From contig CAJQPW010000163.1 of NCBI GenBank assembly GCA_905480295.1, forward strand, positions 1 to 45,499: DNA of 45,499 bases, given 5' to 3'. Every line of letters begins with the position of its first letter. Within the stretch, counting starts at the first letter, position 1. Below the pieces are notes generated by a model. The model was not told the origin of the DNA. It was given only the letters and a program-made list of their open reading frames with translations, and made no database searches. The stretch comes from an uncultured Rhizobiaceae group bacterium (GTDB lineage: Bacteria > Pseudomonadota > Alphaproteobacteria > Rhizobiales > Rhizobiaceae). The translations under genes and the position numbers were made by a program. Shown piece by piece: positions 16,680-24,987 of this stretch.

Positions 16680-17969
16680 TTAGGAGCTATCTGCGCCACT
16701 GTCGAATTGAAACTTGTTAAACGTTTCTTCCTTCATCTGAATGGAAAAGCCGGGCTTGTCCGGTGCCTGATAGACTCCATTTCGAACGCGGACCGGATCA
16801 AGGAAATGCTCGTGCAGATGATCCACATACTCAATTCTCTTGCTGTCCTTTTCCCCGGTAATGGCGACATAGTCGATCATCGCCAAATGCTGAACGTATT
16901 CGCATAGCCCGACACCGCCCGCATGCGGCCAAACCGGCAGTCCGAACTTTGCAGCCATGAGTTGCACCGCGAGAACTTCGTTCAATCCGCCCAATCGACA
17001 ACTGTCAATCTGGACAAAGTCAATTGCTCCACTGGCGATGAACTGTTTGAACAAAATACGATTCTGACACATCTCGCCGGTTGCTACTTTGATCGGCGCG
17101 ATTGCCTGGCGAATTTTTCGATGGCCCAGAACATCGTCGGGACTTGTCGGTTCTTCAATGAACAGCGGTTTCGCAAAGGCCAATTGATTGACCCAATCGA
17201 TGGCCTGATCAACATCCCAGACCTGATTGGCATCGATCATGATGTTCATCCCATCGCCCAGTTCTTCCCGGGCAATGGTCAAACGCCGGATATCATCCTG
17301 CAGATCCTGACCAACCTTGAATTTTGCGTGACTGAATCCCGCCTCCCGCGTTTCGCGGCACAGTCGACGAAGTTTCTCGTCTGAATAACCCAGCCACCCC
17401 GCCGATGTGGTGTAGCAGGGATAGCCTTCGGCCTTCAGCGTCGATATGCGATGCTGCTTGTGCGGCTCTGCCGCGCGCAGGAGTTCGAGCGCCTGATCTT
17501 CGTCGAGAACGTCTCTGAGATATCGAAAGTCGACCAGTTTCACGAGTTCTTCTGGCGACATCTCGCCAACAAGAAGCCAAACCGGCTTACCGGACTCTTT
17601 GGCCAGAAGATCCCACATGGCATTGACCACAGCACCGGTGGCCAAATGAATGGCACCCTTGTCCGGCCCAATCCAGCGCAGTTGACTGTCTCCAGTCACA
17701 TGACGCCAAAACCGACCCATGTCTTCGCGTACCCAGTCTAACTCCAATCCAATCAGCAGGTGCCGCATGGCATTGATTGCGGCAACACAGATTTCCGTTC
17801 CCCGGCCAATCGTGAATGTCAGACCGTGACCCTGATGATCACCATTGGTTTCCAACACAACATAGGCTGCGGAATAATCCGGGTCAGGATTCATCGCATC
17901 CGACCCATCAAGGGACTGCGATGTTGGGAAGCGAAGATCGCGGGTTCTGATTCCTGTAATCTGCACCAT
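16680..17969 (-). CDS. L-fuconate dehydratase (enolase superfamily)
   Basis: 429 aa. Motifs follow L-fuconate dehydratase (FucD) almost throughout: TTSAGWLGYSDEKL, the KxK base in HAKFKVG, metal ligands in MIDANQVWD, IEEPTSPDD and ATGEMCQNR, the Asp in QIDSCRLGG and the His in WPHAGGVGLCEYVQHL, then RIEYVDHLHEHF. It removes water from L-fuconate to give 2-keto-3-deoxy-L-fuconate in the non-phosphorylating fucose route. A small change is GEMCQNR where characterised enzymes have GEHCQNR. It is the last gene of the minus-strand operon after the AGE and MR-type genes. Related six-carbon acids such as D-arabinonate or L-galactonate are possible substrates. Confidence 0.88.
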   Translation of the reverse strand: MVQITGIRTRDLRFPTSQSLDGSDAMNPDPDYSAAYVVLETNGDHQGHGLTFTIGRGTEICVAAINAMRHLLIGLELDWVREDMGRFWRHVTGDSQLRWIGPDKGAIHLATGAVVNAMWDLLAKESGKPVWLLVGEMSPEELVKLVDFRYLRDVLDEDQALELLRAAEPHKQHRISTLKAEGYPCYTTSAGWLGYSDEKLRRLCRETREAGFSHAKFKVGQDLQDDIRRLTIAREELGDGMNIMIDANQVWDVDQAIDWVNQLAFAKPLFIEEPTSPDDVLGHRKIRQAIAPIKVATGEMCQNRILFKQFIASGAIDFVQIDSCRLGGLNEVLAVQLMAAKFGLPVWPHAGGVGLCEYVQHLAMIDYVAITGEKDSKRIEYVDHLHEHFLDPVRVRNGVYQAPDKPGFSIQMKEETFNKFQFDSGADSS

Positions 17970-18130
17970 CAGCTGACATGACCTTTCAAAACGAGATGAA
18001 TCGGGAACAACGGAGAGACTAAGTGTGAATCCCGAGCAAACGCTATGGGTTCAATTCTGAGTTGTGTCATTGCAGCTGTTCCTCAGTTTGGATGCAGTTT
18101 CCATGGGTTTCCATGCGCGCACGCTAAGAG

Positions 18131-19237
18131 TTACTCAGAAATCCGGCTCGAAAACAGGGCCTTGTCATTGATTGCATCCCAATCCCATTTAATACCCAAT
18201 CCCGGTGTTGCCGAAGGCATCGCGAATCCGTCCTTCATCTTCATTGATTGGTTCGTAATCGTGTCGAGCTGTGGAATGTATTCCAGCCATTTGGCATTGG
18301 GCACAGCACAGACCAGCGAAAGATGCAGTTCCATCAGGAAGTGTGGACAGACCAGAATATTGTGAGCCTCGGCCATATGCGCAACTTTCAGCCAAGGCGT
18401 AATTCCCCCAATCCGTGCCACATCGACCTGCACAATCGATGCAGCACCCTGCTGCAGATAGTCTTTGAACTGACTGACGGAATACAGACTTTCACCAACA
18501 GCAACTGGCACGTCTGAATGACGCGACAGCTCGACATGGGAACCAATGTCATCAGCAGGTAGCGGTTCCTCAAACCAACCAACCGAATAGTCCTGAAGCA
18601 TGCGCGACCACCGGATTGATTCAGACAGCGAAAAGCCCTGATTGCCATCGGTCATGATTTCATAGCCGCTGCCGACCGCCGAACGCACAGCGTCCAGCCG
18701 GGCCGCGTCCTTGCTTATATGGTCGCTGCCAATCTTGATTTTTGAGCCCTTAAATCCTTGCTCCTGCATCGCCAGAGCGTCGTCCACCAGAACCTGGGTT
18801 TCCAGGTGCAACCAACCCCCTTCGGTGGTGTAGAGCGGGATCTGTTCACGGCTGCCTCCGGCAGCCTTCCAAAGGGGAAGGCTGGATTTTTTACACCTCA
18901 GATCCCAAAGCGCGGTATCAATCGCCGCCAGGGCCAAAGACGTTATTGCCCCCACCGATGTTGCGTGTGTCAGAAACAGCAGATCGCGCCACACCGCTTC
19001 AATCCTGTCTGGATCTTTGCCAATCAACGCCGGAGCAAGCGTATGCTCCAACAGGGCCATGACGGATGGTCCACCCGTTCCAATCGTGTAGCTGTAACCC
19101 GTGCCGCTGGCGCCATCGCTATCAAATACAGTGACCAAGGGGGTCTCCTGCGAGACAAAAGACTGAATCGCATCAACCCTTTTTACCTTGGGCACAAGGT
19201 CCACCATTTTCAGTTCAACATGCGTTATGTGCGCCAT
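18131..19237 (-). CDS. Mandelate racemase/muconate-lactonizing enzyme family sugar-acid dehydratase
   Basis: 368 aa enolase-superfamily protein of the mandelate racemase subgroup. The KxK base is in GSKIKIGSD, metal ligands are in MTDGNQGFS, WFEEPLPADD and AVGESLYS, and the Asp/His dyad is in QVDVARIGG and CPHFLMELH. Such enzymes abstract the alpha-proton of hydroxy-acids and most act as sugar-acid dehydratases (galactarate, talarate and others). The substrate cannot be set from the motifs. AGGAAG precedes the ATG. It lies between the AGE-type isomerase (44 bp upstream) and the fuconate dehydratase (about 160 bp downstream), so one transcript is likely. Confidence 0.85.
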   Translation of the reverse strand: MAHITHVELKMVDLVPKVKRVDAIQSFVSQETPLVTVFDSDGASGTGYSYTIGTGGPSVMALLEHTLAPALIGKDPDRIEAVWRDLLFLTHATSVGAITSLALAAIDTALWDLRCKKSSLPLWKAAGGSREQIPLYTTEGGWLHLETQVLVDDALAMQEQGFKGSKIKIGSDHISKDAARLDAVRSAVGSGYEIMTDGNQGFSLSESIRWSRMLQDYSVGWFEEPLPADDIGSHVELSRHSDVPVAVGESLYSVSQFKDYLQQGAASIVQVDVARIGGITPWLKVAHMAEAHNILVCPHFLMELHLSLVCAVPNAKWLEYIPQLDTITNQSMKMKDGFAMPSATPGLGIKWDWDAINDKALFSSRISE

Positions 19238-19281
19238 GGTTCACTTCCTGTTTGCGTTTAACCAGTTCGCCTATGCGGCGT

Positions 19282-20562
19282 TCATCCGGTTAACAAGTTG
19301 GATTGATCACCCTGAAGATGTTTCGTGAGGCTGCCATGGGTTGGGAAAAGTGGGATCAGACAGGCCTGGATAGAATGATACAGATCAGGCTTACCCCGAA
19401 ACACGCGCTCAACCGGCACCAGGTTTTCGTCCAGCTCCGGAAACCAGCCACCATTTTCCCGATCGATCACATGGCGTCGGGTGAAACTCCAGATTCGGCG
19501 ATACCAAAGTTCAAAACGAACATCATCACTGACTTTCAGCAACACCGATGCGGCGGCAATACCTTCAGAACATGGCCACCAATAGCGATCGGTTTGATCG
19601 GGTGTGCCGTCCCAGTTAAGTGTATAATAGAACCCACCCTTTTCGTCGTCCCAACCCTGTTCACAGGCGGCGAGAAACAGGGCTTCAGCAGCAGGCAACA
19701 TCCAGTCGTGGGCCCGATCGCCGAGTTCCCACAATTGGATCAAAAGCCGGCTCCATTCCAGGGAATGGCCGGGTGTGGTGCCGGCCGGACGGAACATGGG
19801 ATCACCGACGAAGTCCCGGTCAACTTTCCATGCCGTGTCGAAATGTTCCGCCACGCGCCAGGTCTGTTCCCGTGCATGGGTATTGATGATCAGTTCCGCG
19901 ATCTTTTGCGCCATGTCCAGATACATTCTATCCTGCGTCGCCTCATAGGCAGCCATCAGAGCTTCCGTCAGATGCATGTTGGAATTCTGGCCGCGATAGG
20001 TGCTGAACGGTTCCCAGTCCTGCAGATATTCCTCGGTCGTGGCACCAACCACAGAATCCCAAAACCGTGTGGTCAACACATCTGTGGCATCTTCCAGCAT
20101 CCTGTCCGCATCGGGGTAACCGATCACTTTGGCTGAGGCTGAAGCCAACAATACGAACGCGTGCCCGTAGGCCTGTTTGGTTGGGTCTGGAGCACCAACA
20201 TCATCCACACCCCAGAAATAGCCGCCGTTGACTGTATCGCGGTGACGGTTCCACAGGAACTGCATGCCGTGATCGAGTTCCCCGGCGCATCCGGGCATGC
20301 CCAGCATATGGCCAATAGCCGAACAGTGGACCATGCGCGTCGTCTCGTGAAGCGATCTCAACTCCCCGTTTGCTGGTACGGACGAATAGCGTTGACCGGT
20401 CCCATCCATCGCAAAAAACCCACCTTCAGGATTATGAAATGCGGGTTGAAAAAAATCGATCAGCGTACGGGCCTGGTCCAGCAACCAAAGGCGATGAAAG
20501 GGCTGGTCTGTCCATTTTTCTCCCTGTGAACCCATCCACTCCTTCACTGTATCCTCAGCCAT
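19282..20562 (-). CDS. N-acylglucosamine 2-epimerase (AGE) family sugar isomerase, YihS/mannose isomerase-like
   Basis: About 426 aa, an alpha/alpha-barrel of the AGE superfamily. Recognisable pieces are GGFFAMDGTGQ, HETTRMVHCSAIGHM, KQAYGHAFVLLA, GQNSNMHLTEALMAAYEAT, TTPGHSLEWSRLL, WWPCSEGIAA and KPDLYHSIQACLIPL. The family's catalytic histidines are expected in the HLTE/GHSLEW and YHS regions. Members interconvert aldoses and ketoses (mannose-fructose, sulfoquinovose-sulfofructose) or epimerise at C2. It opens the operon ahead of the two acid dehydratases, with AAGGGG seven bases before the ATG at 20562 (a TTG at 20565 is also in frame). An isomerase feeding a sugar-acid pathway fits the context; the actual sugar is unknown. 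Confidence 0.85.
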   Translation of the reverse strand: MAEDTVKEWMGSQGEKWTDQPFHRLWLLDQARTLIDFFQPAFHNPEGGFFAMDGTGQRYSSVPANGELRSLHETTRMVHCSAIGHMLGMPGCAGELDHGMQFLWNRHRDTVNGGYFWGVDDVGAPDPTKQAYGHAFVLLASASAKVIGYPDADRMLEDATDVLTTRFWDSVVGATTEEYLQDWEPFSTYRGQNSNMHLTEALMAAYEATQDRMYLDMAQKIAELIINTHAREQTWRVAEHFDTAWKVDRDFVGDPMFRPAGTTPGHSLEWSRLLIQLWELGDRAHDWMLPAAEALFLAACEQGWDDEKGGFYYTLNWDGTPDQTDRYWWPCSEGIAAASVLLKVSDDVRFELWYRRIWSFTRRHVIDRENGGWFPELDENLVPVERVFRGKPDLYHSIQACLIPLFPTHGSLTKHLQGDQSNLLTG

Positions 20563-20905
20563 CAATCAACCCCTTTGCAGCAAATCCAAAACACTGTCAT
20601 CACACTCTACTCTGCTTCAACACGGGCGTACTGCAATACCCTCAGCATCGTCTCCACAGGGCTTTGCATCTTACTACCCAACGCCTGTGAATGATACCGG
20701 GGTTGCCATTCTGGCCGGGAAGCATCACCAAAACGCAACACCGTCAAAGCCGAGAACTTGATTTGCATCAAAGCAATCCGCGTTGTTTTGCGATTAAGTG
20801 CTGCACAACGTAAGGGAAGGCTCACTGATTGGAAATCCATTAGGGCCGTAACCGGAGTCGATTCGGACAGGTGCAACCAAGCCGAGTCAGGGAGCAAATC
20901 GTACC
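20563..20905. other. Gap between divergent genes, no gene seen
   Basis: 343 bp separating the AGE operon from the DUF2189 gene. Both must be transcribed outward from here. A minus-strand frame of 111 codons crosses it but overlaps the DUF2189 start and shows no recognisable domain. I see no clear promoter boxes or large repeats. Confidence 0.4.
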
Positions 20906-21721
20906 ATGTCCTCATCACAGCCACCGTTGCAGGTCCAACCATTCGATACTTTTTTTGTTCGTCAGGTAGAATTCTCAGACCTGCGGAAAGCGCTGCGGCT
21001 TGGTGCCGCTGATTTTGTGAAAAAGCCGTTTCTCAGCATGCTGTTCGGGTTGATCATGGCCCTGTTTGGTCTGGTGTTCATAGCCGGAATGATGGTTTAC
21101 GATCAGATCTGGATGATCGTTCCTGCCGGTGTAGGCTTCCCGCTGGTTGCGCCGTTTCTGGCCGCGGGCCTTTATGAGATGTCCCGACACTATCAATTGA
21201 ATCAGACGTTCCGCTGGCGTGAAATATTTGCCATCATATTCAAACAGCAACGGCGGGAATTTGGCTGGATGGCCTTTGTCATGCTGTTTGTATTCTGGGT
21301 CTGGATTTACCAGATTCGTCTCTTGCTCGCCCTGTTTCTGCAGTGGACTTCCTTTTCATCCCTGGACGGTTTGGTGGTGATCCTGACAACAACCACAAAT
21401 GGATTTCTGTTCCTCGGAATCGGAACAATCGTTGGCGCATTGATGGCAACAGCTCTCTTCAGCATCACGGTGATCTCCATGCCACTGTTGCTGGATCAGG
21501 AAATTGATTTTGTATCCGCCATGATACTCAGCGTAAAAACCACCACGACCAGCCCCCTCGTTTTGCTCAGTTGGGGGCTGATCATCGCGGCGCTGACATT
21601 CATTGCGATGCTGCCGTTTTTCGTCGGCATTGTGTTTGTGATGCCCATTTTGGGCCACGCAACGTGGCATCTATACCGGCACGCCCTTGGAAAAAGAGAG
21701 GCGAAAACTGCCGCTGGCTGA
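20906..21721 (+). CDS. DUF2189-family integral membrane protein
   Basis: 271 aa with about six long hydrophobic segments (for example MLFGLIMALFGLVFIAGMMV, FGWMAFVMLFVFWVWIYQI, LLSWGLIIAALTFIAMLPF). The opening pattern, LRKALRLGAADFVKKPFLSM followed by PAGVGFPLVAPFLAAGLYEM and RHYQLNQTFRWREI, is that of the DUF2189 family of alphaproteobacterial inner-membrane proteins. Function is unknown. GGGAG lies about 13 bases before the ATG, somewhat far. The gene is convergent with the SRPBCC gene and appears monocistronic. Confidence 0.82.
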   Translation: MSSSQPPLQVQPFDTFFVRQVEFSDLRKALRLGAADFVKKPFLSMLFGLIMALFGLVFIAGMMVYDQIWMIVPAGVGFPLVAPFLAAGLYEMSRHYQLNQTFRWREIFAIIFKQQRREFGWMAFVMLFVFWVWIYQIRLLLALFLQWTSFSSLDGLVVILTTTTNGFLFLGIGTIVGALMATALFSITVISMPLLLDQEIDFVSAMILSVKTTTTSPLVLLSWGLIIAALTFIAMLPFFVGIVFVMPILGHATWHLYRHALGKREAKTAAG

Positions 21722-21767
21722 CCGGGGGATTCGTCCGTCCCCTGTTCACAACACCGGGTTCAAAGCA

Positions 21768-22301
21768 CTAGGCTTTCACTGCCTCGCGCTGCGGCACCCC
21801 ATCAGGCGCGCGGCGTTTGCGCACGACCTGACCGGTTTCCACCCGCTTTTTCAGCATCATCAAGGCGCCCGAGTGAAGCCGCTTTTTCATCACCGAGCTC
21901 AAGATCAGAGAATTTAAAATCCGTCCCAGCGGGCCGAATTTCAGCGTGTAATTCAACTCCACGGTGACGATGGAATTGTCTCGATCAACTTCGCGGACCG
22001 ACCAATAATTGGAAATGGCCTGCATGGGTCCGAAGGGTGAAATCTCATACCCAAGACTCCGCCCCTCGTCCCAATGGGTTACTTTTTCTGAGATTTTTCC
22101 TGAACTGCCGAGATCGCAATGCCTTTGGATGCCCACCCCTGTCTCAATGTCCCCTTCAATGTGAGAACTGAGGACCTGGGGCACCCAGGTGTCGACAGCA
22201 GAAAAATCTGCCAGCACTTCCCAGACCTTGGCCGCTGGTGCGGCGATGGGAGCCTCCGCTTTTTGGTGATGACTATATGTCGTGGGTTCAGATTTTTTCA
22301 T
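21768..22301 (-). CDS. SRPBCC (polyketide cyclase/START-like) family protein
   Basis: 177 aa from ATG 22301, chosen because AGAAAGAGAA lies directly upstream; the frame continues to a TTG at 22322 that overlaps an operator. The helix-grip fold is suggested by AAPAAKVWEVLADFSAVDTWVP at the start, alternating strands in the middle (VGIQRHCDL, LGYEISPFGP, VTVELNYTLKFGPLG) and a long C-terminal helix. These proteins bind hydrophobic ligands or catalyse cyclase-type reactions. It follows the TetR gene on the same strand with an operator between them, so it is probably the regulator's target. The last 20 residues are charged and look disordered. Confidence 0.78.
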   Translation of the reverse strand: MKKSEPTTYSHHQKAEAPIAAPAAKVWEVLADFSAVDTWVPQVLSSHIEGDIETGVGIQRHCDLGSSGKISEKVTHWDEGRSLGYEISPFGPMQAISNYWSVREVDRDNSIVTVELNYTLKFGPLGRILNSLILSSVMKKRLHSGALMMLKKRVETGQVVRKRRAPDGVPQREAVKA

Positions 22302-22315
22302 TATATTCTCTTTCT

Positions 22316-22329
22316 GGACCAATCGGTCC
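22316..22329. promoter_or_regulatory. Candidate TetR operator in front of the SRPBCC gene
   Basis: GGACCAATCGGTCC is a 5-bp perfect inverted repeat with a 4-bp centre. It lies 15 bp before the SRPBCC start and resembles the GACC-N4-GGTC class bound by NemR-like TetR proteins. It matches the site in front of tetR at 12 of 14 positions. Confidence 0.65.
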
Positions 22330-22353
22330 TTTTCCGGTTAAAAAAATAGCTCT

Positions 22354-22950
22354 CTACTCAAGCCGATTGATAATTTCCTCTACAGCCGATTGCAGCACGG
22401 CTTTGTCCACATTCAGGCGGGACATTGCTTTCAGACCATGCACACTCACGACCAGCATGCCTGCCAGGCCAGCTGCACTCTTATCTGGTGAAATCTCACC
22501 TTCCTCCTGCGCCCGCCGAATAACACCTTCAAACATCGCCAGGGACATTTTGGCCCGCTCATCAACGAATGCCCCGACTTCTTGGTCGCGTTTGCCCAGT
22601 TCAATAGTCGAGTTCACCAACAAACATCCGCGTGGGTCTTCAGGATAACGATCGGGATCACCAAGGTCTCTGAGCATCGCCACCACAAACTCCTTATCCG
22701 GCATTTGCCCGTTCAATTTTGCTCGCTCCCGTTTTGTCGACGCATTGCAGTAATGAGCCAATGCGCGCATGAAGAGCTGTTTTTTTGAACCAAAAGTTTG
22801 ATACAGACTGCTCTTGGACAGGCCCATGGCATCCATCAGATCCTTGGTTGACGTCGCTTCATAGCCCTTGATCCAAAAGACCCGTGTGGCCGCGGCAAGC
22901 GCTTCCTCGGGATCAAATTCTAATGGTCTGCCCAACTTCATCATCTGCAT
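22354..22950 (-). CDS. TetR family transcriptional regulator, NemR/ComR-like
   Basis: 198 aa. The N-terminal HTH (ALAAATRVFWIKGYEATSTKDL, MGLSKSSLYQTFGSKKQLF) is followed by a ligand domain containing PRGCLLVNSTIEL, the P-x-G-C-L motif of the NemR/ComR branch. In NemR the corresponding cysteine senses electrophiles or hypochlorite, so thiol-based sensing is possible here. Three ATG codons (22950, 22944, 22941) could start it. A 14-bp operator three bases upstream of the first ATG suggests autorepression, and a matching site precedes the following SRPBCC gene. Confidence 0.85.
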   Translation of the reverse strand: MQMMKLGRPLEFDPEEALAAATRVFWIKGYEATSTKDLMDAMGLSKSSLYQTFGSKKQLFMRALAHYCNASTKRERAKLNGQMPDKEFVVAMLRDLGDPDRYPEDPRGCLLVNSTIELGKRDQEVGAFVDERAKMSLAMFEGVIRRAQEEGEISPDKSAAGLAGMLVVSVHGLKAMSRLNVDKAVLQSAVEEIINRLE

Positions 22951-22953
22951 ATA

Positions 22954-22967
22954 GGACCACTCAGTCC
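22954..22967. promoter_or_regulatory. Candidate TetR operator in front of tetR
   Basis: GGACCACTCAGTCC, matching the site at 22316 in 12 of 14 positions, abuts the tetR start codon. Binding here would block the ribosome-binding region or promoter of tetR, giving negative feedback. Its right arm has one mismatch. Confidence 0.6.
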
Positions 22968-23121
22968 ATAAATCAATCCGATATTTCGCCTGTGCTCCTG
23001 AACCCGACTTCTTGCAAACCCGCCGTCAGTTGCGCCGGGACTGCGTTGCAAACCGACCCGCGGTAGGCAATCGTAGACCTTTTAAACGTCGGCGAACGAA
23101 AGATTACTGGAGCATTCATTT

Positions 23122-24021
23122 ATGAGCGAGTTGAGAATTGGAATTGTCGGGCTTGGAATAATGGGAACAGCCTATGCACGAAACCTGATTCAAGCTGGAT
23201 TCACCGTGACCGGTTTTGATGTTTCTCAAGCGCAAAGTGATGCATTGGCTGATCTCGGTGGTTGTGCTGTTGATAGCGTGCAGGCCGTAGCCGAGCGGAG
23301 CGATGTCATTCTTGTCGTTCTGGCTTCGGTAAAGGCACTGCAGGACTGCACCATCCAACTGGCCCAAAATATTGGTCCACACCATACAATCTGTGAAATG
23401 GGTACTTTCTCGCTGGAACAAAAGCTCGAATTTCAATCCCGGTTGAACACCAAAACGACCTCCGTCCTGGATTGTCCGGTCAGCGGCACCGGCGCACAAG
23501 CCGCAGCAGGAGATCTCTCAATTTATGTTAGCGGTGACGAAACAGCAGCCAATCGGGTAAAACCCGTCTTTGGCACTATGGCTCGGGATATTCGATATAT
23601 AGGTCCTTTCGGAACCGGTACGAAACTCAAATTTATCGCCAACCTGCTCGTCACCGTTCACAATCTCGCTGCAGCCGAGGCGCTGCTGATGGCGCAGCAA
23701 TCGGATATGGATCTTCAAATGGTTTATGACGCAATTTGCGAGGGAGCAGGAACATCGCGCATGTTTGAGGTACGTGGCCCGATGATGATTGCCGAGACTT
23801 ACAAACCGGCAACGATGAAACTCGACGTATACATGAAAGACCTTCAGCTGATCGCCGACCATGCGCGAGAAATCAATTGCCCCACACCACTGATGGCAGC
23901 CAGCATTCCGCACTATGTTGCAGGCATGGCACAGGGCCGGCAAGAGGAAGATACAGCAGCTCTGTTTGGCATTTTGCAACAACTCATCCGCTCAAGCCAA
24001 GAAACTGAGCCAAAATCCTAA
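23122..24021 (+). CDS. NAD(P)-dependent 3-hydroxyisobutyrate dehydrogenase family oxidoreductase
   Basis: 299 aa. It has an N-terminal Rossmann motif, IGIVGLGIMGTAYARNL, with an acidic residue at the end of strand two (GFDVS), which favours NAD. The substrate-binding DCPVSGTGAQAAAG and the catalytic lysine in GTKLKFIANLLV are typical of beta-hydroxyacid dehydrogenases (3-hydroxyisobutyrate, tartronate semialdehyde, gamma-hydroxybutyrate). The reaction would be reversible oxidation of a 3-hydroxy acid to the semialdehyde; the substrate is unknown. GGAG lies 10 bases upstream of the ATG. A nitroreductase gene follows after 40 bp, probably in the same transcript. Confidence 0.85.
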   Translation: MSELRIGIVGLGIMGTAYARNLIQAGFTVTGFDVSQAQSDALADLGGCAVDSVQAVAERSDVILVVLASVKALQDCTIQLAQNIGPHHTICEMGTFSLEQKLEFQSRLNTKTTSVLDCPVSGTGAQAAAGDLSIYVSGDETAANRVKPVFGTMARDIRYIGPFGTGTKLKFIANLLVTVHNLAAAEALLMAQQSDMDLQMVYDAICEGAGTSRMFEVRGPMMIAETYKPATMKLDVYMKDLQLIADHAREINCPTPLMAASIPHYVAGMAQGRQEEDTAALFGILQQLIRSSQETEPKS

Positions 24022-24061
24022 CCCTGTTGTCCTGGCCTGCATTAACAATGGGAGCATCCAG

Positions 24062-24925
24062 ATGTCCGACGAATCGTTTCAACATGTAATCCGCAAACGC
24101 AGGAGCGTTCGGAAATTTGAGCCCGGTCGAAGCGTCGATCGGGATGTCCTGTCCCGCATTGTCGATTGTGGACGATGGGCGCCTTCAGGTGCCAACGTCC
24201 AGTGTTGGGATTTTATTGTGGTGGATGACCCGCAGGTGCGTGACGATGTGACTGAAGTGTTTCGCCAACAGGCGCAGCGGCTGGTCGATCATGCCAAGGG
24301 TTTCCCGGCTGTCAAAAAAACCTATCTTGCCAACACCGTCGCCATCATCATCGTCCTGGGAGATCCCCGTTGGCGGGTTTGCTTTCCGCAACCGACAACA
24401 CCGGGATGGGAAGCCGAATATCAAGACAATAACGAAGCAATCTTCCTCTGCTCACTCGGAGCTGCAATTCAAAACATTCAGCTGGGCGTGGCAGCCGAAG
24501 GACTGACTTCCGCCTGGTTGTCGGGGGGCGGTGAAGATGTCACCAACCGCGCGCTTTCGGATCTTCTTGGGTACCCCGAATGGATGAAGGCCTATGGCAC
24601 AATTCCGATTGGTTATCCTGCCGCAACTCAGAACCGCAGATACCGACGCCCGCTTCAACAGAGCCTGCATTGGAATGGATATCAGGCGAATCAGTATCGC
24701 ACCCATGAGCAGGTGGACTTTTACGAAAGCTCGCTGCGTCCGTTCGCGATGTATCGCGATGAAGAGTTTTTGGAATCCTGGGGTGACCGGGTTGAAAAAC
24801 TTGGTGAATGGGATGATGCCTTTACCACCGTCAACAGCAATCCCGGCGGCACGCTTCAACAGGCGGAAGACTTTTCATCACCCAGGACATTGGGCCAGGC
24901 CACGAAACGCCGAAACAATAAGTAA
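24062..24925 (+). CDS. Nitroreductase family FMN-dependent oxidoreductase
   Basis: 287 aa from ATG 24062, with GGGAG nine bases upstream; the open frame extends back into the dehydrogenase gene but that part is not coding. The FMN-binding start RKRRSVRKFEPGRSVD and DCGRWAPSGANVQCWDFIVV are diagnostic, as are the central AIFLCSLGAAIQNIQLGV and EGLTSAWLSGG. It is longer than typical nitroreductases, with about 80 extra C-terminal residues (WNGYQANQYRTHEQ and on) that I do not recognise. The physiological substrate may be a quinone, flavin or nitro compound. Probably co-transcribed with the gene upstream. Confidence 0.82.
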   Translation: MSDESFQHVIRKRRSVRKFEPGRSVDRDVLSRIVDCGRWAPSGANVQCWDFIVVDDPQVRDDVTEVFRQQAQRLVDHAKGFPAVKKTYLANTVAIIIVLGDPRWRVCFPQPTTPGWEAEYQDNNEAIFLCSLGAAIQNIQLGVAAEGLTSAWLSGGGEDVTNRALSDLLGYPEWMKAYGTIPIGYPAATQNRRYRRPLQQSLHWNGYQANQYRTHEQVDFYESSLRPFAMYRDEEFLESWGDRVEKLGEWDDAFTTVNSNPGGTLQQAEDFSSPRTLGQATKRRNNK

Positions 24926-24987
24926 CACAAGTTTCTTGGCGGCGGGGGTCAGTTTGAATAGGCCGCTTCACCGCAGATTCGTCACCT

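Noticed and set aside
19282-20562. Assignment as a sulfoquinovose isomerase (YihS)
   Set aside because: The family match is good, but no other sulfoquinovose gene (sulfoquinovosidase, aldolase, sulfolactaldehyde enzymes) is nearby.
20607-20942. 111-codon minus-strand frame in the gap before the DUF2189 gene
   Set aside because: It overlaps the start of a recognisable gene, lacks a ribosome-binding site and matches nothing I know.
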